A stretch of 63,001 bases of DNA from Kiritimatiellia bacterium (GTDB lineage Bacteria; Verrucomicrobiota; Kiritimatiellia; CAIQIC01; Lenti-01), in assembly GCA_017527155.1 (NCBI GenBank), contig JAFXQI010000026.1:64883-127883 (forward strand). Direction: 5' to 3'. Under the pieces are notes generated by a model. The model was given only the letters and a program-made list of their open reading frames with translations. It did no database searches and had not been told where the DNA came from. Within the stretch, counting starts at the first letter, position 1; every line of letters starts with the position of its first letter. This document shows, one piece after another, positions 1 to 6,176 of the stretch. The position numbers were made by a program, and so were the translations under genes.

Positions 1-66
1 GTCTACATCCGCAAGGGCTCCGCCGAACAGGACACCCGCCAGCCCATGGCCGCCCCGGCCCCCTGA
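1..66 (+). CDS. C-terminal end of an unidentified protein (partial)
   Basis: Frame 1 is open from the window edge to a TGA at 64-66 and gives 21 residues ending QPMAAPAP. It is followed 24 bases later by a strong intrinsic terminator, which supports a real gene end. The tail is too short and low in complexity to assign a family. Confidence 0.6.
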   Translation, partial: VYIRKGSAEQDTRQPMAAPAP

Positions 67-90
67 CGGACAACCGGCATCCCCCACGAA

Positions 91-117
91 GCGCGCCCCT
101 GCGGGCGCGCTTTTTTG
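91..117 (+). terminator. Rho-independent terminator
   Basis: GCGCGCCC and GGGCGCGC form a GC-only stem around a short loop, followed by six T and then GTTC. It closes the gene that ends at 66. Confidence 0.85.
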
Positions 118-152
118 TTCCCCCCCCACCCCATCCTCCCCCTTGTTTTCCA

Positions 153-208
153 TGGCGTGGATCATGGCGGAAAACGGGGGAAAACAACCAAGTTTCCCGT
201 AATCTCGC
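153..208 (-). promoter_or_regulatory. Leaderless-promoter-like interspersed element (copy at the left end)
   Basis: Read on the minus strand this has the block CGAGATTACGGGAAAC, then TTGGTT (186-191), 18 nt, CCATGA (162-167), 8 nt and an ATG at 153 that opens MENK. The layout matches the better copies at 2368, 6139 and 10151. Unlike most copies, it does not lie upstream of a recognised gene in its own direction. Confidence 0.45.
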
Positions 209-283
209 GAACATCCCGCACCCCTTCCCCGCGGCCTCGTCGGCAAAGCCCGCTCATGGCGGGGCCCACTGTCTCCGGGATGG

Positions 284-406
284 TTTTCCAATGATTGGAA
301 AAAAGTTTCCAATGGTTGGAAAAACCAGGGCGGATTTTCCAACGATTGGAAAAAATTTTTGGCAGTTTTCCAACGATTGGAAAATAATTTTCCAATCATT
401 GGAAAA
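284..406. repeat. Cluster of five 19-bp palindromes (TTTTCCAA-N3-TTGGAAAA type)
   Basis: Five near-perfect palindromes lie at about 284-302, 305-322, 334-352, 366-383 and 387-405. Each is TTTTCCAA, a variable centre (TGA, TGG, CGA, TCA), and TTGGAAAA. The array sits just beyond the stop of the ACT-domain gene and could act as its transcription stop on the minus strand. The same family recurs at 33256 and, in frame, inside the AlgI-like gene at 47210-47303. Apart from this array and the element at 153-208 I see nothing in 118-421. Confidence 0.9.
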
Positions 407-421
407 CTTGGAATGGTGCGC

Positions 422-853
422 TTACAGGGCGCGGACCTGCTCTTCGGTCAGGGCGGGGTAGCCGGCGGCGGCCAGGGCGGGAATCGCGACGGCGTTGTCT
501 TCGAAGCGGAAGATCACCACCGCCTTGCCCGGGGTGCGGGTCGCGAAGGCGTACATGTATTCGACGTTCAGGCCCGCCGCCGTGATGGCGTCGAGGATCT
601 GGTTCAGGCCGCCGGGGCGGTCCGGCATCTCGAGGGCCACCATCTCGGTGACGTTGAAGGTGTGGCCGCGGTCGCGGAGGGTCGCGGTGCAGCGGTCGAC
701 GTCGTCCACCAGCAGGCGCACGATGCCGAAGTCGCTGGTGTCCGACAGGGACATCGCACGGAGGTTGCACTGCGCTTCGGTCACGCACTGCAGGATGCTG
801 GCCAGGCGGCCGGCGCGGTTTTCGAGGAAGACGGAGATTTGGCGGACGTTCAT
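422..853 (-). CDS. Tandem ACT-domain amino-acid-binding protein
   Basis: The gene encodes 143 aa from an ATG at 853 to TAA. It contains two ACT modules: residues about 1-65 (MNVRQISVFLENRAGRLASI) and about 70-140, the second with an EMPDRPGGLNQIL signature. ACT domains bind amino acids or related ligands and usually regulate a partner enzyme. The gene lies 76 bp downstream of a phenylacetate-CoA-ligase-family gene on the same strand, an arrangement known in Bacteroidetes and other anaerobes where the pair is linked to aryl-acid or indolepyruvate metabolism. A longer in-frame start at 1015 would overlap the ligase and adds low-complexity residues, so I chose 853. The ligand is unknown. Confidence 0.9.
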   Translation of the reverse strand: MNVRQISVFLENRAGRLASILQCVTEAQCNLRAMSLSDTSDFGIVRLLVDDVDRCTATLRDRGHTFNVTEMVALEMPDRPGGLNQILDAITAAGLNVEYMYAFATRTPGKAVVIFRFEDNAVAIPALAAAGYPALTEEQVRAL

Positions 854-862
854 GGGAAGCCT

Positions 863-900
863 GGGTTGGATGGTTTGATGGTTGGATGGTTGGATGGTTT
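863..900. repeat. Short tandem repeat of TTGGATGG/TTTGATGG
   Basis: The gap between the ligase stop and the ACT start is made of about four imperfect copies of an 8-9-bp unit (GGTTGGATG, GGTTTGATG). It is a likely slippage-prone microsatellite at the operon junction and could alter spacing between the two genes. Confidence 0.7.
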
Positions 901-929
901 GACCGTTGGGGGAGGCGTCAGTCGGTCGG

Positions 930-2243
930 TCAGATTTTGCGGAGGTCGCGGACGCGGACGGCTTTGCCGAGGGTGCGCTCGATGCTGCCGGGTTCGCAGA
1001 GTTTGACCTTGGCACCGACGTTCAGGACGGTCTTGAGCCGGTGCTGGAGGTCGGCGCGCAGGGCTTCGAGGGTCTTGATCTTGTCGGTGAAGGCATCGTT
1101 GCCGATCTCGATCTGGATTTCCATGGTGTCGAGGTTGCCCTGGCGGTCGACCGTGATGAGGTACTGCGGGAGGACGCCCTTGACGCGCACCAGGACATCT
1201 TCGATCTGCGACGGGAAGACGTTGACGCCGCGGATGATGAGCATGTCGTCGGTGCGGCCCATCAGGCGCGCGATGCGGCGGGTGGTACGGCCGCAGGGGC
1301 AGGCGTCGGGCAGGATGCAGGTGATGTCGCGCGTGCGGTAGCGGAGAAGGGGCTGGCCGTACTTGGAAAGGCAGGTGATGACGAGTTCGCCTTTTTCGCC
1401 GTCGGGGAGCGGCGCGCCGGTTTCGGGGTCGATGATTTCGGGATAGAAATGGTCTTCGCAGAAGTGGAGGCCGCTCTGCTGGGTGCATTCGCCGGCGACG
1501 CCGGGGCCCGCGACTTCGGAAAGGCCGTAGATGTCGTAGGCTTTCAGGGGGAGGACTTCTTCGATGTGCTTGCGCATCGCCTCGGTCCAGGGCTCGGCGC
1601 CGAAGTGGCCCGCGCGCAGCTTGAGGGAGTGCATGTCGACGCCCATCGCGGCTCCGACTTCGGCGATCTGCAGGGCGTAGGAGGGGGTGCAGCAGAGGGT
1701 CGTGACGCCGAAGTCCTTCATCAGCATCACCTGCTTTTCGGTGTTGCCCGCGGAGGCCGGGACGACCGCCGCGCCCAGGCGCTCGGCCGCGTAGTGCATG
1801 CCGAGGCCGCCCGTGAAGAGGCCGTAGCCGTAGGAGACCTGCACGATGGACTCGGGCGTGCTGCCGGCGCGCTCGAGGGCCCGGGCCGCGCATTCGGCCC
1901 AGACGTCGAGGTCGCCCTGCGTGCTCGCCGCGACGGTCGGCTTGCCGGTGGTGCCGGAGGAGGCGTGGATGCGCACGATGTCGCGCAGGGGCGTGCCCAG
2001 CATGCCGAAGGGGTACTGGTCGCGGAAGTCTTTCTTGACCGTGAAGGGCAGCTTGGCGAGGTCGGCGATGTCCCGGATGTCGTCGGGGCGGACGCCGGCT
2101 TCGTCCATGCGCTGGCGGTAGAAGGGGACGTGGTCGTAGGCGTGGCGAACGACGGCGCGGAGGCGCTCGCCTTGCAGCGCGCGCAGCTCGGCGCGGGGCA
2201 GGGTCTCGGCCCAGGAAAGGGGTTTGGCGGTTGGGGTGGTCAT
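930..2243 (-). CDS. Phenylacetate-CoA ligase family (adenylate-forming) enzyme
   Basis: The 437-aa product matches the usual PaaK length. It shows the adenylate-forming core: the P-loop-like HASSGTTGKPT near residue 95, YGLSE around 235, and a C-terminal lobe with GRTDDMLIIRGVNVFPSQIE. Family members activate phenylacetate or other aryl acids to CoA thioesters through an acyl-AMP. The start is the ATG at 2243 (MTTPTAKPLSWAE); an upstream in-frame extension is basic and proline-rich and lies in the regulatory region. It is followed by the ACT-domain gene, probably as one operon. Many anaerobe homologues are annotated PaaK without a known substrate, so the exact acid is uncertain. Confidence 0.92.
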   Translation of the reverse strand: MTTPTAKPLSWAETLPRAELRALQGERLRAVVRHAYDHVPFYRQRMDEAGVRPDDIRDIADLAKLPFTVKKDFRDQYPFGMLGTPLRDIVRIHASSGTTGKPTVAASTQGDLDVWAECAARALERAGSTPESIVQVSYGYGLFTGGLGMHYAAERLGAAVVPASAGNTEKQVMLMKDFGVTTLCCTPSYALQIAEVGAAMGVDMHSLKLRAGHFGAEPWTEAMRKHIEEVLPLKAYDIYGLSEVAGPGVAGECTQQSGLHFCEDHFYPEIIDPETGAPLPDGEKGELVITCLSKYGQPLLRYRTRDITCILPDACPCGRTTRRIARLMGRTDDMLIIRGVNVFPSQIEDVLVRVKGVLPQYLITVDRQGNLDTMEIQIEIGNDAFTDKIKTLEALRADLQHRLKTVLNVGAKVKLCEPGSIERTLGKAVRVRDLRKI

Positions 2244-2331
2244 GGAAGGTTCCTTTGGGATGGGGGACGGGATGCGTCCCGGAGTCAGGCGCGGAATATG
2301 CACGATTCCGCGGCGGCGCACAACAGATTTT

Positions 2332-2430
2332 TCAAGGCGGTGGAGTTCGGCGGCACGGGATTGCGTTCATGGAGGGGAGAATGGGGGAAAACCGCATGAA
2401 ACGTCAATGTTTTCCGTGTTCTCAAATGAC
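2332..2430 (-). promoter_or_regulatory. Leaderless-promoter-like element with 12-codon ORF, upstream of the CoA ligase
   Basis: On the minus strand TTGACG (2402-2407) is 18 nt from CATTCT (2378-2383), which is 7 nt from an ATG at 2370. The ATG opens a 12-residue ORF (MNAIPCRRTPPP) stopping at 2332. A flanking GAGAACACGGAAAA block precedes the -35. Geometry is identical to the copy at 10121-10213. If the boxes work, transcription would begin at or near this ATG and run into the ligase gene, making the ORF a possible leader peptide. Confidence 0.55.
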
Positions 2431-2470
2431 AAAGCCGGGACGGGCGCCAGGAGGGGGAGAGGGGGCCGGA

Positions 2471-3214
2471 TCAGCGGCGGGGGGTGCCGGCGGACGGCTG
2501 GGAGGCGAGGAGTTCGGTCTCGCTCGCGAGGAGGATGCGGTGGAGTTCCTTGGGGTCGTCGGTCTCGCGCATTTCCATGAGGAGGCTCGTCCGGTGGCAC
2601 ATCATGCACAGGCGCGCGAGGACATGCAGGTGGATGCGGTCGTCCTGGCAGCACACCAGGAAGAAGATGTCCGTCGTGGACCGGTCGGGCGACCCGAACG
2701 GGATCTGCGCGATGGTCTTGCCGACGACGATGAACGAGTCGAAGAACATGTACGGCTCGTGCACCCGCGGATGCAGCAGCGCGAGCCCGCCGGAGAGCGC
2801 CGTCGAACACAGCTTTTCGCGCTCGGTCAGGCTGTCGAGGAGTTCCTTGCGGTCGCCCACGAGTTCGGTGGAATCGGCCAGGGTCGCCATCTCGTCGAGT
2901 ACCGACGCCTTGGTCCGGCACGCCAGCGCGGGGGCGATCCACTCCGGGCGCACGAGGGACGGCATGATCGGCTCGTCCGCGGACACTTCGCGGCGGGCGG
3001 AACCGCTGCGGCGGTGGAAGGCTTCCAGGCGCTGGTCGTCGAGATGCAGGACGCGGTCGGACGCCCATTCGTCGATGTCGTGGTGCCGGAAGTGCAGGTG
3101 GCCGCCCTGGCGCAGGCAGGGGATTTCGCCGCGGCGGGCGAGTTCCTCCAGCGCCTTCTCCTGCATGCTGAGGTATTCGGCGGCTTCGGCCAGGTTGAAC
3201 ACGCGGAAAGGCAT
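2471..3214 (-). CDS. HTH - PTS EIIA (PtsN-like) fusion protein
   Basis: The product is 247 aa. Residues about 1-60 form an excisionase/MerR-type helix-turn-helix (FNLAEAAEYLSMQEKALEELA, then GEIPCLRQGGHLHFRHHDIDEW). Residues about 95-235 match the EIIA domain of the fructose/PtsN class, with LALLHPRVHEPY where PtsN carries GVAIPHGR, so a candidate phospho-His is present though the glycines are not. PtsN-type EIIA proteins are usually regulators rather than transporters. The fusion to a DNA-binding module suggests a phosphorylation-controlled regulator. The start overlaps nothing, and the downstream gene on this strand is separated by the element at 2332-2430. Confidence 0.85.
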   Translation of the reverse strand: MPFRVFNLAEAAEYLSMQEKALEELARRGEIPCLRQGGHLHFRHHDIDEWASDRVLHLDDQRLEAFHRRSGSARREVSADEPIMPSLVRPEWIAPALACRTKASVLDEMATLADSTELVGDRKELLDSLTEREKLCSTALSGGLALLHPRVHEPYMFFDSFIVVGKTIAQIPFGSPDRSTTDIFFLVCCQDDRIHLHVLARLCMMCHRTSLLMEMRETDDPKELHRILLASETELLASQPSAGTPRR

Positions 3215-3226
3215 GGCGGCGGCTCC

Positions 3227-3643
3227 TTACAGCTTGAGAAGGCCCGTGACGTAGCAGAACAGCAGCAGGACGCACGCCGCGAGCAGGCCCGCGGTGGACT
3301 TCGGGAAGGGGGAGCCGTCCGTGCGGCGGCGCAGGAGCTTCGACGCCATCGCCGCGCCGCCCGCCAGCAGCGTCGCCAGCAGGACCAGCGAGAAGAAGAG
3401 GTGGTTCTTCCAGAGCGTGTCCATCGGCCCCGCGCCGGGCGACCCCGACCCGTGCGCCGCACTCTTGCCCACCAGCGGCAGGATCATGCACAGGAACAGG
3501 AACAGCAGCCCGAAGACGATCGACAGGACGTTGCCGGCGCGCGGCGAAGCCAGGCGCGCGAGGAACGCATCGCGGAAGGAGGGAAGGCGCGCGAGGAACG
3601 CATCGCGGAAGGAGGGAGTCGGGCTGGGAGGGGGCTGTTTCAT
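3227..3643 (-). CDS. Small membrane protein with internal 11-residue duplication
   Basis: The protein is 138 aa from the ATG at 3643 (MKQPPPSPTP). Three hydrophobic segments are visible: about 43-65 (LSIVFGLLFLFLCMILPLV), about 85-103 (FFSLVLLATLLAGGAAM) and about 120-136. The N-terminal tail carries PSFRDAFLARL twice in tandem, encoded by a 33-bp direct duplication. I do not recognise a family. It lies 12 bp upstream of the HTH-EIIA gene on the same strand, so the two are probably co-transcribed. Confidence 0.75.
   Translation of the reverse strand: MKQPPPSPTPSFRDAFLARLPSFRDAFLARLASPRAGNVLSIVFGLLFLFLCMILPLVGKSAAHGSGSPGAGPMDTLWKNHLFFSLVLLATLLAGGAAMASKLLRRRTDGSPFPKSTAGLLAACVLLLFCYVTGLLKL
3553..3618. 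repeat. 33-bp tandem duplication inside a coding region
   Basis: Two adjacent copies of a 33-bp unit (3553-3585 and 3586-3618) are almost identical and preserve the reading frame of the membrane protein. The lack of divergence implies a recent slippage event. Confidence 0.9.
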
Positions 3644-3728
3644 GCTGCCGGGCATTGTTCCCACAACCGGCGCGCGGTTTCAAGCAAAAGCGGCGGGGAA
3701 ATGCGGGGTGGGGCGGGGGGGGGGCGAC

Positions 3729-3812
3729 TGGGGACTTGGCGACTTGCGACTTGCGACTTGGATGGCCCGGAGGGCTGCACAGGCGCCCCCAAGTCGCAAG
3801 TCGCAAGTCCCC
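3729..3812. repeat. Large inverted repeat built of GCGACTT heptamers
   Basis: The left arm (3729-3761) is GGGGACTTG followed by repeated GCGACTT units. The right arm (3789-3812) is CCAAGTCGCAAGTC continuing to CCCC, its reverse complement. Both arms together could form a stem over 20 bp long around a loop of about 27 nt. It lies between divergent genes. Confidence 0.85.
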
Positions 3813-3901
3813 CCGCCCTCCTCCCCCCTGCCCCGTTTTCGGTTTGCGTTCGGGAGGGCGGAACCGTAGGATGGCGCGCGAACCGAAAGGAAACAATTGC
3901 A

Positions 3902-4879
3902 ATGAAGACATTTCTGAAAATCGTGCTGGGACTGGTGATCGTGCTGGCGGTGCTGCTGGGGGCCGCGCTCTTCTCCATGGATTTCGTGCTGCCGAAGGCG
4001 TTCAAAGCGGCCGTTCCCCAGGTGCTCGGCGTCGATGCGTCGATGGAGGGCGCCACGGTACGGCTGCGGCGCGGGTTCGTTTCGCTGCGCGGCCTGCACA
4101 TCGGCAATCCCGAGGGATACAAGACGGACGGCATCTTCGATCTCGGCGAGGCCACCGTGGACCTCGACATGGAATCGCTCGCCTCCGACACGATCGTCAT
4201 CGACCGCATCCTCGTCAACGGCGCCGAAATCACGTACGAACAGGGCCTCCTCGGCAGCAACCTCGGCGCGCTGCTCGACAACCTCTCGAAGGAAGCCGAG
4301 GAAGAGAAGGAAGAGGAGAAAGCCGGGAAAGAGGCCGGCGAAAAGCCCTCCAAGAAGGTCATCATCCGCCAGCTCGACGTCGAAGGCACCCGCCTGAACG
4401 TCGCCATGACCGCGATGATGGGCGCGGCGGTTCCCGTCCCGCTTCCGCCCATCCACATGACCGGCATCGGCGAGGAATCGGGCGGAGCCTCCCCCATCGA
4501 GGCCTTGCAGGCCGTCATCGGCGGCATCTTCCAGGCCGTCAAGGCCGCGGTCGCCGGTGCGGGCGACCTGCTGGCCGGCGCGGCGGGTGCCGTCGCGGAC
4601 GGTGCCAAGGCCACGGCCGGCGCGGTCGCCGACGGTACGGTCGCGGCGGCTGGCGCGGTCGCCGACGGTACGGTCGCGACGGTCGGCGCGGTCGCCGACG
4701 GCGCCACGGCGGTGGGCGGTGCCGTTGCCGACGGCGCCACGGCCACGGTCGGTGCCGTCGCGGACGGCGTGAAGGCGGTGGGTAGCGCCCTGAACCCGTT
4801 CGACGGCGACGACGACAACACCGAAGCCGAGGCCGCGGCCAAGGCTGAAGCCGAGGCCGAAGCGGCCCCGGAGAAGTGA
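3902..4879 (+). CDS. AsmA/DUF748-like envelope protein with GAVADG repeat tail
   Basis: The 325-aa protein begins with a signal-anchor (MKTFLKIVLGLVIVLAVLLGAALF). A beta-rich AsmA-like region follows (DASMEGATVRLRRGFVSLRGLHIGNPEGY, then FDLGEATVDLDMESLASDTIVIDRILVNGAEI, residues about 40-110), typical of the N-terminus of AsmA/YhdP-type periplasmic proteins involved in lipid or outer-membrane homeostasis. An EEEKEEEK charged linker sits near 135. From about residue 230 there are seven or so copies of (A/G)GAVADG(T/A)xA, then an acidic AEAEAE tail. It is shorter than typical AsmA, so function is inferred only from the N-terminal part. Confidence 0.8.
   Translation: MKTFLKIVLGLVIVLAVLLGAALFSMDFVLPKAFKAAVPQVLGVDASMEGATVRLRRGFVSLRGLHIGNPEGYKTDGIFDLGEATVDLDMESLASDTIVIDRILVNGAEITYEQGLLGSNLGALLDNLSKEAEEEKEEEKAGKEAGEKPSKKVIIRQLDVEGTRLNVAMTAMMGAAVPVPLPPIHMTGIGEESGGASPIEALQAVIGGIFQAVKAAVAGAGDLLAGAAGAVADGAKATAGAVADGTVAAAGAVADGTVATVGAVADGATAVGGAVADGATATVGAVADGVKAVGSALNPFDGDDDNTEAEAAAKAEAEAEAAPEK
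4590..4775 (+). repeat. Coding minisatellite (GAVADG repeats)
   Basis: Imperfect ~36-bp units encode GAVADGTVAAA-like segments about seven times. The units differ mainly at synonymous or Thr/Ala positions. Copy number is probably variable between strains. Confidence 0.85.
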
Positions 4880-4898
4880 CCTCCACCCCCGGCGTCCC

Positions 4899-5570
4899 AT
4901 GGCCTACGAGCCCTCCAAGTACACGCTGGGCGAGGAAATCGCCAATGCCGTGAGCCACGGCATCGGCGCCGCCCTCGCCATCGCGGGGCTCGCCGTCATG
5001 ACCGTCGCCGCCGCGCGCCACGGGGCGGGGCGCGTGGTGCCGTGCGTGATCTACGCGAGCTTCATGGTGCTGATGTTCATCGTCAGCACCCTCTACCACA
5101 GCCTTACGCCGCCGCTCGCCAAGCGGGTGTTCCGGGTGCTGGACCACGAGATGATCTTCCTGATGATCGCCGGCTCCTACACCCCCATGATGCTGCTGGG
5201 ACTCGGCGGCGCGTGGGGATGGTCGCTCTTCGGCGTGGTGTGGGGGCTCGCGGTCGCGGGTCTGGTTTTCCAGGGCGTCTTCACGGGGCGGTTCAAGGTG
5301 GCGTCGACGATCATCTACGTGCTGATGGGGTGGGTCGTCGTCATCGCGTTCAAGCCGCTGGTGGAGCGGGTCCCGGCGGCGGGCGTGCGGTGGCTGTGGA
5401 TCGGCGGGCTGTGCTACACGCTCGGGGCCCTCGTCTACCTCTTCAAGAAGATCCGCTACCACCATGCCGTGTGGCATCTGGCCGTGCTGGCCGGCGCGAC
5501 GTGCCACTACTTCGCCATCCTGTGGTACGTGCTGCCGCCCGAGGCCGGCGCGGGAGTCCCCGCCCCGTGA
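4899..5570 (+). CDS. Hemolysin III / PAQR-family membrane protein
   Basis: The 223-aa, seven-helix protein has the family signature: an N-terminal EEIANAVSHGIGAALAI, STLYHSL after helix 2, RVLDHEMIFLMIAGSYTP, and a C-terminal HHAVWHLAVLAGATCHYFAI. The conserved Ser, Asp and three His that form the metal-dependent hydrolase site of PAQR proteins are present. Bacterial members are thought to act on membrane lipids; the haemolysin name is historical. It starts 19 bp after the AsmA-like gene and its stop overlaps the GTG of the next gene, so the three are likely one operon. Confidence 0.93.
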   Translation: MAYEPSKYTLGEEIANAVSHGIGAALAIAGLAVMTVAAARHGAGRVVPCVIYASFMVLMFIVSTLYHSLTPPLAKRVFRVLDHEMIFLMIAGSYTPMMLLGLGGAWGWSLFGVVWGLAVAGLVFQGVFTGRFKVASTIIYVLMGWVVVIAFKPLVERVPAAGVRWLWIGGLCYTLGALVYLFKKIRYHHAVWHLAVLAGATCHYFAILWYVLPPEAGAGVPAP

Positions 5571-5977
5571 CCGGCGGCGCCCCCGTCTGCCGCCAGTGCG
5601 GCGCCTGCTGCCGCTGGCCCGGCGACGTGCGGCTCACCGACGCCGACATCGCGGCGCTGGCCGCCTTCCTCGGCTTGACCGAACCCGACTTCATCGCCCG
5701 CCACACCCGGCTCGCCCGCGACCGCCGCGCCCTGAGCCTGGTCGAGACGCCCGGCACCACCCGCTGCGAGTTCCTCGAAGGCGACTCCCGCTGCCTCGTC
5801 TATCCCGCCCGCCCGGAACAATGCCGGGGCTTCCTCCGCACCTGGCGCGTCGCCGGCTGCCCGGCGCTCGAAGGACAAGAAGTTTCCACGCGGCTCGCAC
5901 GGAGTGCCCGCCCCACCGTTTCCCGCCGGAAAACGGAAAAGCCTTCCGCGCCGCGAGACGGCAACCGGAAGGCCTGA
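5567..5977 (+). CDS. YkgJ-family cysteine-cluster protein
   Basis: The 136-aa protein uses a GTG start overlapping the HlyIII stop (GTGA). It has the CxxCxxCC metal-binding signature (CRQCGACCRW, residues about 8-17), the Asp-rich region LTDADIAALAAFLGLTEPDFIARH, then CEFLEGDSRCLVYPARPEQCRGF, the typical YkgJ (CxxCGACC...C...C) zinc/iron-binding fold. Function of the family is not established. The last 25 residues or so (STRLARSARPT onward) are encoded by a REP element and by the terminator of the facing tRNA gene, so the natural C-terminus was probably shorter and has been replaced by repeat-derived sequence. Confidence 0.85.
   Translation: MTGGAPVCRQCGACCRWPGDVRLTDADIAALAAFLGLTEPDFIARHTRLARDRRALSLVETPGTTRCEFLEGDSRCLVYPARPEQCRGFLRTWRVAGCPALEGQEVSTRLARSARPTVSRRKTEKPSAPRDGNRKA
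5888..5914. repeat. REP element inside the 3' end of the ykgJ-like gene
   Basis: CGGCTCGCACGGAGTGC followed by CCGCCCCACC matches the RAYT-associated REP half-unit seen at 30353, 30453, 31130 and elsewhere. Here it is translated as part of the YkgJ-like protein. Confidence 0.85.
5937..5973 (-). terminator. Rho-independent terminator of tRNA-Met
   Basis: GCCTTCCG (5941-5948) pairs with CGGAAGGC (5966-5973), and the minus strand ends in TTTT (5937-5940). It lies just beyond the tRNA 3' end and inside the convergent ykgJ-like gene. Confidence 0.75.
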
Positions 5978-5980
5978 AGC

Positions 5981-6056
5981 TGGTGGCGGGAACCGGGGTC
6001 GAACCGGTGACCTAAGGCTTATGAGTCCCTCGCTCTGCCAACTGAGCTATCCCGCC
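5981..6056 (-). tRNA. tRNA-Met (CAT anticodon)
   Basis: On the minus strand the acceptor GGCGGGA pairs perfectly with TCCCGCC and the 3' CCA is encoded (5981-5983). The D arm is GCTC/GAGC, the T arm ACCGG-TTCGACC-CCGGT, and the anticodon loop CTCATAA gives CAT. The last anticodon-stem pair looks mismatched (A-G). The first pair is intact G-C, which is unlike a bacterial initiator, so it is probably elongator Met or the CAT tRNA converted to Ile2. Confidence 0.93.
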
Positions 6057-6115
6057 AAGATTGGAAACCACTATAGCCCCCCCCTCCCCCCTTGTCAACC
6101 TCCATGCGCGGAAAA

Positions 6116-6176
6116 CAACTCTTGGGAACAGGAAAAACTTGATTGTTTCCATGCCTTTCCCCTATACTCCCCCACC
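6116..6176 (+). promoter_or_regulatory. Leaderless-type promoter of the paralogue-A gene
   Basis: After GGGAACAGGAAAA come TTGATT (6139-6144), an 18-nt spacer, TATACT (6163-6168), 8 nt of C-rich sequence and the ATG at 6177. With the normal 6-8-nt distance from -10 to +1, transcription would start at the ATG. No Shine-Dalgarno is visible. This is the best-preserved copy of the dispersed element. Confidence 0.65.
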
